From positions 62,001 to 126,000 of the forward strand of contig NZ_SOSC01000006.1 in NCBI RefSeq assembly GCF_005049285.1: a stretch of 64,000 nucleotides of DNA. Reading direction: 5' to 3'. The position numbers and the translations under genes are program-made. Under the pieces are notes generated by a model, which was given only the letters and a program-made list of their open reading frames with translations, made no database searches and was not told the origin of the DNA. Numbering within the stretch: position 1 is the stretch's first letter; each line of letters begins with the position of its first letter. This DNA is from Halorientalis salina (lineage in GTDB: Archaea > Halobacteriota > Halobacteria > Halobacteriales > Haloarculaceae). Below, piece by piece: positions 23,668 through 31,761 of this stretch.

Positions 23668-24311
23668 ACCGACGCCGCGACTGACCGAAGCCGTTCTGCA
23701 GCCGTACTCTCCGGTGCCGCCTGCGTCACTGGCATCCCATCAGCCTGTGCGCGCTCCAGCGACGGCGACGGCGGCACGGGCGTCACGGGCGCACCGAGTT
23801 CGAGCGCGATGCGGTCTCGACAGCCAGTCCCGTCGGCCCGGTTCAGGACGACGCCGACCAGTCCGGCGTCGAGTTCGCGAGCGAGTGCGCGCGCCCGAAC
23901 CGCGTCCGAGAGCGCGGCCGCCGTGGGAGTCGTCACGAGCACGCAGGCCTCGGCCACACAGAGTGCGAGTCCCACATCACCGCCCATACCCGCCGGGCAG
24001 TCGACGACGACCGCGCCGTACGCCGCTTCGACGGCTTCGACGGCCGAGACGAGTTCTCGGGGGTCGGTCGCTCGTGCCCCAGCCAGCGACCGGCCACAGG
24101 GGAGCAGTGCCACCGGCGTCCCCTCCCGGACCGCCTCGACCGGACTGGCACGACCGGCCAGCACGTCGTGGAGGTCCGGCCCGCGCTCCGCGGGGAGGTC
24201 CGCCATCCCGAGGTCCGCGTCGACGACTACGGCGTCAAGGGCCGCACCCAGGTTGTACGCGACGGTCGATTTCCCGACGCCACCTTTCCCGCCGATGACG
24301 GCGACGATCAT
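23643..24311 (-). CDS. MinD/ParA-family deviant Walker ATPase
   Basis: 222 residues. The N-terminus has the deviant Walker A GGKGGVGKST (7-16) with the signature lysine, then VVDADLGMADLP (switch I) and VVVDCPAGMGGD (switch II, Walker B). It is short for MinD and lacks an obvious amphipathic membrane-targeting helix: it ends in SVAASVQSSLTSL. Such ATPases place or partition cell components. The gene ends a same-strand run beginning at mcm and overlaps its upstream neighbour by 4 nt (ATGA), so that neighbour is probably a functional partner. Convergent with tfb (25-nt overlap). Confidence 0.85.
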   Translation of the reverse strand: MIVAVIGGKGGVGKSTVAYNLGAALDAVVVDADLGMADLPAERGPDLHDVLAGRASPVEAVREGTPVALLPCGRSLAGARATDPRELVSAVEAVEAAYGAVVVDCPAGMGGDVGLALCVAEACVLVTTPTAAALSDAVRARALARELDAGLVGVVLNRADGTGCRDRIALELGAPVTPVPPSPSLERAQADGMPVTQAAPESTAAERLRSVAASVQSSLTSL

Positions 24312-25177
24312 TGGAGGCGCTCGATGGGTTCGACCGGAACGGTGGCCGTCTCCGCACGGTCCGCGAGCGCGCTGGCCCGCTCGGCGACGCGACGCAGGTC
24401 CTCGGCGTCGGCGTCGAGCCGGTCGGCAGTGTCGCGAACGCCGTCGAGCCCACCGGCCCGGGCGAGTGCGTCCGCGACCGCCGACAGCCGCGTCGTGCCC
24501 GACAGCGCGTCTGCCAGATCGAGACGCGCCTCGACGGCCGCGAACCAGTCCTCCACCGCTTCGGGACCGGAGTCGGTCAGCCGCGTCTCGACGTCGTCGC
24601 CACGATCCGTCGTCCCTGCCCCCGAATCGGCCGACGGGTCTTCCGACAGTTCCGACGGAGTTCCCCTCGTAGTTCCGGACGGCTCCCCCGCCGTCTCCGG
24701 GACGGTGTCCTCGGCAGCCTCAGACGTCCCGTCGGCGTTCGCTTCCGAGTCGGTGGTCGACAGTTCTTCCTCGGCGTCGGGGACCGGAACCGCGTCCCGC
24801 GGCGGCCGCGGCGAGCCGAGTTCGCGAACGACACCGTTTGGCGTCTCGTCGACCGACGGCACCGCCGACTTCGGTTCGAAGGTATCGTCGACCGACTCGG
24901 GATCGACCGGTTCCGCCTCGACGACGGCAAGCGGCGGGTCCGCCGGCGGGGCTGGACTGGCGTAGCCCAGCGCCCGCGTCTCCCCGGCGGCCAGTACGCA
25001 CTCGAAACACGCGTCGGACCAGCCCGCGGCCGGGACGCCCCGTCGTCGCGGCGGCCAGACCGGGCCGTCCAGTCGGTTCTCCACGCGGACGCGTCGCGGC
25101 CGGTCCGGGTTCTCGATCCGGCCGGTCACGAGCGTGATTCCCTGCTCCTGTGACGCCGTACAGGTGAGCGAAACCAT
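24308..25177 (-). CDS. Acidic protein with long disordered linker, putative MinD-like partner
   Basis: 289 residues. The first 95 residues look folded and beta-rich (TCTASQEQGITLVTGRIENP, two cysteines in SDACFECVL). About 110 residues of Glu/Asp/Ser/Thr/Pro-rich low complexity follow (100-205). The last 80 are helical and alanine-rich (VEDWFAAVEARLDLADAL to the end). No enzyme motif is seen. I recall a haloarchaeal family of this type (DUF7857; number not checked). The 4-nt overlap with the MinD-like gene suggests the two act together, perhaps as cargo adaptor and ATPase (inference). Confidence 0.6.
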   Translation of the reverse strand: MVSLTCTASQEQGITLVTGRIENPDRPRRVRVENRLDGPVWPPRRRGVPAAGWSDACFECVLAAGETRALGYASPAPPADPPLAVVEAEPVDPESVDDTFEPKSAVPSVDETPNGVVRELGSPRPPRDAVPVPDAEEELSTTDSEANADGTSEAAEDTVPETAGEPSGTTRGTPSELSEDPSADSGAGTTDRGDDVETRLTDSGPEAVEDWFAAVEARLDLADALSGTTRLSAVADALARAGGLDGVRDTADRLDADAEDLRRVAERASALADRAETATVPVEPIERLQ

Positions 25178-25207
25178 ACGCCGTCTGGCCGCGGTTTCGG
25201 ACTTAAA

Positions 25208-26023
25208 TTACAGCCGGACGACCGGCGCGTCGAGCCACGACGCCGCCGCCCCCTCGCTCTCGAACCGGTCACATTCGAGCACGACCGGGGCAGCCAGGTC
25301 CGCCACGCGCCCGATCGCGAGCGCCGCCGTCACCGGGTCGGCCTTGAATGGGTCGGCCGGCGTCGGACCGGGGACCGCCGTAACCGCGTCGGCGTACGCT
25401 CCGTCGACCCGTTCGACGAGCTGTGCGCGGGCCGCCCGTTCGAGGTTCGCGCGTCGGTCCTCCAGTCGCATGCGCCGCTCACGGGCGTCCCGTGCCTCGC
25501 GAGCGTCCTCGCGTGCGGCCACGAGCGTCTCGCGTGCCGCGGCCGCCGCCGTTTCGACCTCCGAGAGTTCCCGGACGGCCGTCGCGAGTTCGGCTTCCAG
25601 TTCCGCCGGCTCCTCGCCCCGCTCGCGCGCGGCCTGGACGCGCCCGCGCAGTTCCGCGACGCGCTCGCGTACCCGTTCGGTCTCGGTCCCCCGGTCACTC
25701 GCCGCCTTTCTCGCTGCCCGCGTCGAGACTGACGGACACGATAGCGCCGAGAGTTTCACCTCGACGGCGGCGATCTCGTCGTCCTGCGGGGCCGAGTGCC
25801 CCAGGGAGCGTGCCGCGACTGCCAGCGCCGTCCGTGTCGAGAGCCCCATCCCCGGCCGGACGTACCCGACCCGCTCGTGGATCGCCCCCGGTGTCGGCGC
25901 GTCGATGGCCACCGGCGACGCCGCCCCGCGGACGGCCGCAACCACGTCTCGGCCCGACACGTCGAGGTCCCGGACATCCAGCGCACGACCACGGAGAACA
26001 GTTCCGTCGTGAGTGATTTTCAT
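25208..26023 (-). CDS. Conserved haloarchaeal protein with central coiled coil
   Basis: 271 residues. The N-terminal part (1-95) holds MKITHDGTVLRGRALDVRDL and a conserved-looking GAIHERVGYVRPGMGLSTRT. The middle (about 105-200) is a long Ala/Glu/Arg coiled coil (SDRGTETERVRERVAEL onward), and the C-terminal 70 residues are again globular. The protein is probably an elongated dimer. Its start overlaps the stop of the upstream 112-residue gene by 4 nt. Possibly the family called DUF7856 (from memory). Genome position between mcm and a MinD-like ATPase hints at chromosome maintenance but proves nothing. Confidence 0.6.
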   Translation of the reverse strand: MKITHDGTVLRGRALDVRDLDVSGRDVVAAVRGAASPVAIDAPTPGAIHERVGYVRPGMGLSTRTALAVAARSLGHSAPQDDEIAAVEVKLSALSCPSVSTRAARKAASDRGTETERVRERVAELRGRVQAARERGEEPAELEAELATAVRELSEVETAAAAARETLVAAREDAREARDARERRMRLEDRRANLERAARAQLVERVDGAYADAVTAVPGPTPADPFKADPVTAALAIGRVADLAAPVVLECDRFESEGAAASWLDAPVVRL

Positions 26024-26358
26024 AGGTCCCGCGCTTTCATCGATTCGGGGTCGGGGTGATCGGTGCCGACCGCGAACTTCGCGTAGGGCGTGCTGGGATG
26101 ATCGCGGTCGGCGTAGGCGTCGGCCGCCTCGCGGACGGGTTCGGGGACCGCCTCGAACTCGTTTAAGGGTCGCGTCCGCTCGATCTGAACGTCGCTACCG
26201 TGTACGGCCCGGAGTCGCAACGCGAGGAAAGCCCCGAACTCCGTGTCGGCCAGCAGCGCCGCGCGGCCGAAACGCCGCACGACCGTCTCCTCGTGGGTCT
26301 TGCAGGCGTTCCGAAGTGTCCGGCGGGCGGCGCGCGAGTACGTGACGACCAGCAGCAC
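26020..26358 (-). CDS. Small conserved haloarchaeal protein of the mcm-minD gene run
   Basis: 112 residues: MLLVVTYSRAARRTLRNACK at the start, a central VVRRFGRAALLADTEFGAFLALRLR, and a C-terminal HPSTPYAKFAVGTDHPDPESM. It is compact alpha/beta with no metal or nucleotide motif. It looks like the haloarchaeal family I recall as DUF7855 (not checked). It overlaps the coiled-coil gene downstream by 4 nt, so the two are coupled. Function unknown. Confidence 0.6.
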   Translation of the reverse strand: MLLVVTYSRAARRTLRNACKTHEETVVRRFGRAALLADTEFGAFLALRLRAVHGSDVQIERTRPLNEFEAVPEPVREAADAYADRDHPSTPYAKFAVGTDHPDPESMKARDL

Positions 26359-26423
26359 ACGTTAGCCCGCCCCTGGACACGTCAAAAATCTATCCAAACG
26401 GTGGAGAACGCGCTCGCCGTGGT

Positions 26424-27017
26424 TCACTCCAGAGGATAGCGCGACCGTACCGACGGCTCGCCGTCGCGGAGGTCGACGCTGGCGTCGAACAGGGAGAGCA
26501 CAGTGTCGATCGTCGCCTGGTCGTGTGCCGTCGGGTCGATGTGGAAATGCGAGACCGCCCCGGCGCTGTAGAGTTGCCCCGTCAAGGCGTGCAGGAACTC
26601 GTAGGCCGTCTCCAGGTCGACGTACTGGAGCAGCGAGGTCAGCGAGTCGACGCAGACGGCGATCTGTTCGCTGCGGCCGGAGACGAACTCCCCGACCTTG
26701 ATACCGATCCCGGTGAGGTCGCTCGGGTTCGAGACGTGCTTGATCGCCCGTGAGTCGATATCACCCGCCTCCCCCGACCCGACTGTGTCGCCAACGACGA
26801 TGGCTCCGAAGCTGGCGGGGTCGGCGTCGTGGTGGGCCCGCCACTGTTCGAGACACTGGCTGGCCGGTTTCGTGAACGACACCCACAGGACACTGACCTC
26901 GTCGGGCGACCCCTGGCTCAGCAGGTCGACACAGACCTCGTCAGTCCCCCCACTCATCGACGGTGCACCCAGCAACACGTTCGTCGCATCCCCCAGTTGA
27001 TCGTGCAGGTCTTGCAT
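26424..27017 (-). CDS. RAD55/KaiC-like protein without Walker A (DUF7504-type)
   Basis: 197 residues from ATG 27017 (MQDLHDQLGDATNVLLGAP); the in-frame extension to 27149 runs into the upstream gene. The fold signature is of the RecA/KaiC-like HTR protein group in haloarchaea: VLLGAPSMSGGTDEVCVDLL replaces the usual P-loop (no GKS/T), and IAVCVDSLTSLLQYVDLETAYEFLH matches the Walker B region and following helix. Such proteins are thought to be degenerate ATPases that act as sensors or partners in haloarchaeal signalling. A separate promoter is possible. Confidence 0.65.
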   Translation of the reverse strand: MQDLHDQLGDATNVLLGAPSMSGGTDEVCVDLLSQGSPDEVSVLWVSFTKPASQCLEQWRAHHDADPASFGAIVVGDTVGSGEAGDIDSRAIKHVSNPSDLTGIGIKVGEFVSGRSEQIAVCVDSLTSLLQYVDLETAYEFLHALTGQLYSAGAVSHFHIDPTAHDQATIDTVLSLFDASVDLRDGEPSVRSRYPLE

Positions 27018-27087
27018 CTCGCGTTGCTCCGAATCCGTTGGCTGTATGTTAGCTGTCGTCGCTAAAATCCTTCGGGTGATTTCAGGC

Positions 27088-27393
27088 TCACCGCTTTTCG
27101 CCGGTGCCAGCCGCCGTGATCTCTTCGACGTCGAACTCGACGTCCTCACCAGCCGCGTCGAGTAACGACCGGACGCGCTCGCGTGCCTGTCCCTCGCCCG
27201 TCGCCATCACCACCATCCCGTCGACACGGGATTCACCGCTCGCCCGATAGGCCGACAGCTCACCCTCGAACTCCGTCGCGTAGGTCCGCAGAACGCCGCG
27301 AACGCGGCGTTCGGCCTCCGAGAGGTCCGCCTCGCCGCTCTCGAAGGCCGCCAGCGCCTCCTCGACGTTCCGCAGGGCAGAGATCCGGTCCAT
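27088..27393 (-). CDS. Small conserved protein coupled to mcm
   Basis: 101 residues from ATG 27393 (MDRISALRNVEEALAAFE); a GTG one codon earlier would overlap the mcm stop by two bases more. It has an N-terminal helical half and a C-terminal beta-rich segment (SRVDGMVVMATGEGQARERV). The ATG shares one base with the mcm stop codon (TGATG), so translation is coupled to the replicative helicase, a strong hint of a replication-linked job (inference). Possibly the family called DUF7854 (from memory). No motif recognised. Confidence 0.65.
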   Translation of the reverse strand: MDRISALRNVEEALAAFESGEADLSEAERRVRGVLRTYATEFEGELSAYRASGESRVDGMVVMATGEGQARERVRSLLDAAGEDVEFDVEEITAAGTGEKR

Positions 27394-30300
27394 CACGTGG
27401 TCCGCAGGTGGTCGTGGCTCGGCTCGTACACCTCACCCTGTTGTTTGAGTTTCTCGATCTCGTGTTCCGCCTTCGACGGTTCTACCCCCGCCTCCTCGGC
27501 ACGCTCGAGGACCCGTTCGATCGGTGCCCCCTCGTCGTACTCCTCTTCGATCTCGCCGATCAGCGTCTTCAGGTTCTTGATCCGGTCGCGCTGGGATTTG
27601 GAGGTCCCCGTCTCGATGACGTCGGCGTCGAGTTCGCCCGTCTCGGGGTCCATCCCGATCGACTCCAGCGTCGTCTGGACGATCTCGATGACCCGCTCGG
27701 CGTCCCCGACCTCGACCGTGTCGGACAGTCGGATGCGAGCACTCGCCTCGGCCAGTCGAACCAGCGCCTCCAGCTTTCGGGCTGTTACCGGCACCGGCGC
27801 GTCCTCCTCGGTCCCCCGCGAGCGCAGGTCGACGTAGAACTCCCGAATCGTCTCCTTTGCCTCCTGGGTCATCGTGGGGTAGACGTTCCGTTTCGCGTAC
27901 GCGATGTACTTCCGCAGGAGTTCGGCGTCGATCGTCGGCGCGACCTCGTCGGTGACCCGCGCGACCTCCTCCTCGGTGTAATCGGAGGCGCTCGTCTCCT
28001 CGCGGTGCGTGTTGAGTTCGCCCGCGTAGTTGGTCGTCAGGATGTGTTCCGCGAGGTTCCGGTCGTCCTCCTCGTCGGGCTTGTCCGTCACCGTGAAGAT
28101 GAGGTCGAAGCGCGAGATCAACGCCGGTTCGAGGTCGATCTGCTCGGCAATGGGTTCGTACTGGTCGAAGCGCCCGTACTTTGGGTTGGCCGCTCCGAGG
28201 AGTGAGCATCGACTTTTCAGCGTGGCGTTGATACCAGCCTTAGAGACACTAATAGATTGCTGTTCCAATGCTTCGTGCATAGCAGACCTGTCCTCGGAGT
28301 TATGGACGACCATGCAATTGGCAACGAAATTATGATTTCCGTCAACAGTCAGGTCGTATACACTCTCAAACTCGTGGTCGTCGGTAGTCTGTACGTCCGC
28401 TACCCGAACGAGTTCGACATCCTCGCCGCCGGCCCGCACTGACAACTGCACAGAGCCCCCATCAGTCGAAGTCAGAGTCCCGCCCTTGGGCACGTATACC
28501 AAGTCGTCTGCATCGAGAGCCGACGCCGGTTTCTCGACGCGTTCGCCGTCCTCGAATACGAAGAATGGGTGATCGTGTGTCGCAGTCAGTGTCTCACCAC
28601 TCTGGAGACGGACACGAGTGAGTTCTGCTGGCGAATCGTACTCGTGGATCGCCGTCACTGGCCGACGGACGAGTTGCCCGTCCTCGGTCATCGTCCACGC
28701 TTCGTAGTCGAGATCTCGGATCGTCCGACCGTTTGATAGTTCTTCGATAGTCCCGTCCGCTGCCGCCTCGTGGGCAAGGTCACGGATACGTGAAATGCGA
28801 CCGTTCCCCAGATGAACCAGTGTGTCTCCGGTTACACACCGCATCTTGTCGAGCTCGTCGACCGCAGCGATGCCCTGATCGGCCAGTACAAGCGCTCCAG
28901 CCTCCAGTGTCCACTGCTGGCCGTCACCGAAATCGTCGCGAACGGCTGCGGCCGTCAACCCTGCAGAGGAGGAGCCTTTCCCTGACGTATAGACAGAACG
29001 TGGCGCAATATTCCGAATGTACTGAAGCATGGCCGAATTGTGCGAGACGACACCGTTCGAGAGGTAGTTGTGCGTCCCGGCCACTTCGAGGTCGTAGACC
29101 CAGTCGTAGTCCGGTTCGACGGGTTCTATCGCCTCGATGCGGTCCCATCTGACATCGCTCATTACGAGGTTACGGAGGGCGCGGACATCATCTTCGACGG
29201 AGAGGGCAGAGTCAATGCGGTTAAGAACGACGTCCGCCGCATCTTCGACATGTCCTCCATCCGGGACTGCCTCGTTGCGCTCGTAGTAACTGATAGCGCC
29301 CTGAGAGATTTCCATCCCTTCGGCGAGAGCCTGTTGCGAGATGGATAGCTCACGACGAATCGTCTCGATCGCGTCCCAGTCTCGCTCGATAACCCGTTCT
29401 CTCGCCTCGTGGAGCCACGCGAGACGATCTTCGAAAGCCGAGACGGCGGTCCGAAGGCTGTCACGACTCGGATTTCGGTCGCCGCGTTCGTAGTGCTGGT
29501 ACGTGGTTCGGGGAAGCCCGCAGTCCGATTGGGAAAGGGCCAATCGTCGACGGATTCGGCGTAGCTCCTCGCCTACGTCCGGCACGATATCTGTATTCGT
29601 GTTCCGGGGGACCCCCTCGAACGCTTCACTGGCGGTGCGTTTCCTGTCAGTGACGAATCCAACCGACGTAACGTACTCGGAGAAGTCGTCACCGCTAATC
29701 CTGAGTCGGTAGCTATCGTTGTGTCGAGGTTCGATGGTACAGGAGATACCAAGCGAGAGCAGGAGCGAACGGACACCTTCGAGTAATTCTCGACTCATCG
29801 AAGCAACGGTAAGTTCACGCTGTTTTGTCGAAACGTGACCTTCCCCCTCGATGAAGGCGCGCAGGAACGCCGTCTTGATTTCAGTACTCGCTCGGAACAA
29901 CGGCTCGGGGATTCGCTGTTGGGCAGACCCGTCTAGAATCGCGGGTTCGAGATTCGAGAGGAAACTTGCGAACTCGCCAGACCCACAGCGGACGACCTTT
30001 GCGCTCTTCTCGGGCCGTGATGCGGTAACCGAGTAGTTCAGTCCGAGGCGGTCGAGGGATTCGGCCGTATCGTCGAGTACCTCCTGGTCCTCGTTCGTAA
30101 CCCGAACGTCCCCTCGGCCGTCCTCGTACGTGACGTGCCCCTCTGCGATGATGTAGCCGACGAGGCGAGCCAACCAAGGAGTCCACTCGTCGGGTAAGTC
30201 AAGTCTGACGGCGTTTGGTGACTCGGAAGCGGTGTACTCAGTTATCAATGTGTCATCAGCGGACGTCTGGATGGATCGAGGAGTCGCAATGAATGTCCCC

Positions 30301-31613
30301 TCCTCGAGATCTTCTGCCGGAAGTGAAGCAAACTGACCGTCAGACTGGACGAAGAGTGGATGTGACGGCGTCACTTCAAGTTCGCGTCCGCTCGCCGTCT
30401 CGACACGATACATCCGCTCCGGGGACTCCCGCTTCCAGACTTTCGTTGCCCGTTTCTGCTCGATTCGTCCGTCGGCAGTCAACGACGGGACTTCGATATC
30501 GATCTCATCGTAAACGCCATCATCAATCGGCTTCGAATCGTCGAGATTCTCCTCTACGAGTTCGCGAATCGGTACTCGTTCTCCGTTTGAAAGCGTCACT
30601 TTCGCATCGCCTTTCAGACACTTCCCGGTACCAGGGTCCCCGATGAGCAGCATATGCAGGTCGCCCCGAATCCGGGAACCGTCGGGGAGGTGCTTCGTGA
30701 CGCCGGAGAAGAGCTGGAGGATCATCGCCATCTTGGGCTGTTCGTAGCCGTAGATCGAAGGGGCGATGGACTCGACCATCTGCTCGTAGATGTCTTCTTG
30801 CTCCGAGAGGGCGACGATCTCCTTTTTGTCCTCGTCGGTGATGTCCATGTCCTCGAACTGCTCGTCCTCGATCTCGACGGCGTGGCCCTCCATGTACACG
30901 TCGAACATCGGGGACTTCTCGTTGCCCTGGCCGCGCTGGTCGAGCTGGAGGACGCCCGAAACGCGGACGTGATCGCCGGCCGTGACCTCGCCGGTGATGT
31001 CGTCCTCGATGTTCACGTCGATGCTCTGCGGGGTTTCCCCGCCGCGAAGCCCCTCGGGACTCTCCTGGACCCGGAGCTTCTGGGCGTCGACGAACTCGGA
31101 CTGGTCGTAGTTGATGCGGAACGGCCCCTGCCGTTCACAGCCCTGGCACTCGTGGGGTTCCTGGAAGTCGCCGGCGGCCTGGGGGATCCGTGTCAGGGTG
31201 CCACAGCGCTGACACTCGAAGGCGGCGGTGGTGACCTTGGGTCGGACGTCCGTGGCCTTCCGGACGATGCCCTGGACGCTGATCAGCATGCCGCGGTGGT
31301 CGGCGCGGATCTGGCGGATCTCCGTCGTTTCGGGCAGGTTCGTGACCCGGACGTGCGCCTGCCCGAGTTTCACGTCGACGGGCAGGTCGTACAGGCGCAG
31401 GGCCTCCTCCGCGTAGTCCTGAAACTGATCGGGATGGTTGCGAACGTCGTCGGCCAGGTCCGGGTCGAACCGGTACAGTTCCTGCCAGTCGACGTAGAGG
31501 GATTTCTTCTCGTTGGGGTATTTCTGGGCGAGGTCACCGATCTCGTTGCGGCAGTAGTTGCGATAGAACTCCTCGAAGAGATCGATTACCTCGGTGTCCT
31601 CCGCACGTGCCAT
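27393..31613 (-). CDS. mcm: Replicative DNA helicase MCM containing two inteins
   Basis: A 1406-residue precursor; removal of residues 332-859 and 926-1105 leaves a 698-residue MCM, the normal haloarchaeal size. The N-terminal domain has the zinc site CQRCG/CQGC (134-159). The AAA+ core has Walker A GDPGTGK split by intein 1 directly after the lysine, and Walker B with DELDKM just before intein 2. The arginine finger SRFD lies in the part after intein 2. A C-terminal winged helix closes the protein. MCM is the hexameric 3'-5' replicative helicase. Both inteins sit in the ATPase centre, where an unspliced protein would be inactive. The gene heads a run of small conserved genes; its stop and the next ATG overlap. 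Confidence 0.97.
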   Translation of the reverse strand: MARAEDTEVIDLFEEFYRNYCRNEIGDLAQKYPNEKKSLYVDWQELYRFDPDLADDVRNHPDQFQDYAEEALRLYDLPVDVKLGQAHVRVTNLPETTEIRQIRADHRGMLISVQGIVRKATDVRPKVTTAAFECQRCGTLTRIPQAAGDFQEPHECQGCERQGPFRINYDQSEFVDAQKLRVQESPEGLRGGETPQSIDVNIEDDITGEVTAGDHVRVSGVLQLDQRGQGNEKSPMFDVYMEGHAVEIEDEQFEDMDITDEDKKEIVALSEQEDIYEQMVESIAPSIYGYEQPKMAMILQLFSGVTKHLPDGSRIRGDLHMLLIGDPGTGKCLKGDAKVTLSNGERVPIRELVEENLDDSKPIDDGVYDEIDIEVPSLTADGRIEQKRATKVWKRESPERMYRVETASGRELEVTPSHPLFVQSDGQFASLPAEDLEEGTFIATPRSIQTSADDTLITEYTASESPNAVRLDLPDEWTPWLARLVGYIIAEGHVTYEDGRGDVRVTNEDQEVLDDTAESLDRLGLNYSVTASRPEKSAKVVRCGSGEFASFLSNLEPAILDGSAQQRIPEPLFRASTEIKTAFLRAFIEGEGHVSTKQRELTVASMSRELLEGVRSLLLSLGISCTIEPRHNDSYRLRISGDDFSEYVTSVGFVTDRKRTASEAFEGVPRNTNTDIVPDVGEELRRIRRRLALSQSDCGLPRTTYQHYERGDRNPSRDSLRTAVSAFEDRLAWLHEARERVIERDWDAIETIRRELSISQQALAEGMEISQGAISYYERNEAVPDGGHVEDAADVVLNRIDSALSVEDDVRALRNLVMSDVRWDRIEAIEPVEPDYDWVYDLEVAGTHNYLSNGVVSHNSAMLQYIRNIAPRSVYTSGKGSSSAGLTAAAVRDDFGDGQQWTLEAGALVLADQGIAAVDELDKMRCVTGDTLVHLGNGRISRIRDLAHEAAADGTIEELSNGRTIRDLDYEAWTMTEDGQLVRRPVTAIHEYDSPAELTRVRLQSGETLTATHDHPFFVFEDGERVEKPASALDADDLVYVPKGGTLTSTDGGSVQLSVRAGGEDVELVRVADVQTTDDHEFESVYDLTVDGNHNFVANCMVVHNSEDRSAMHEALEQQSISVSKAGINATLKSRCSLLGAANPKYGRFDQYEPIAEQIDLEPALISRFDLIFTVTDKPDEEDDRNLAEHILTTNYAGELNTHREETSASDYTEEEVARVTDEVAPTIDAELLRKYIAYAKRNVYPTMTQEAKETIREFYVDLRSRGTEEDAPVPVTARKLEALVRLAEASARIRLSDTVEVGDAERVIEIVQTTLESIGMDPETGELDADVIETGTSKSQRDRIKNLKTLIGEIEEEYDEGAPIERVLERAEEAGVEPSKAEHEIEKLKQQGEVYEPSHDHLRTT
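28299..28838 (-). mobile_element. MCM intein 2 (mini-intein without endonuclease)
   Basis: Residues 926-1105 of the precursor (180 aa), beginning CVTGDTLVHLGNG (block A, nucleophilic Cys) and ending FVANCMVVHN followed by Ser of the extein. Block B TATHDHPFF contains the TxxH motif. No LAGLIDADG segment is present between blocks B and F, so the homing endonuclease has been lost. It is inserted between Arg and Ser just after the Walker B DELDKM. It can probably splice but cannot home. Confidence 0.93.
29037..30620 (-). mobile_element. MCM intein 1 with LAGLIDADG endonuclease and two HTH-like modules
   Basis: Residues 332-859 (528 aa). Block A is CLKGDAKVTLSNG, block B VTPSHPLF, and the end is NYLSNGVVSHN followed by Ser. 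Endonuclease motifs are LVGYIIAEG and FLRAFIEGEG, each with an acidic residue at the catalytic place. After the endonuclease come two XRE-type helix-turn-helix stretches: IRRRLALSQSDCGL...YQHYERGDRNP and IRRELSISQQALAEG...ISYYERNEAVP. It is inserted directly after the Walker A lysine. The region is less GC-rich than the exteins, consistent with horizontal spread. Confidence 0.93.
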
Positions 31614-31761
31614 TGCAGTGATGCAGGGGTTGTGCGCACTCGGGTAAGAAGTTTCGCAAGGCGCACTGGAGGTGAAACGGAGGGGGCTGGCGACGTGAGC
31701 TGTCGGTGAAGATACATCCGATAGTCAGAATTAACATCGTGGTCGAGATATCTCCGAGGTG

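Noticed and set aside
27393-31613. Separate genes in the mcm region
   Set aside because: The frame is continuous, and removing two segments with intact intein splice motifs leaves a normal 698-residue MCM.
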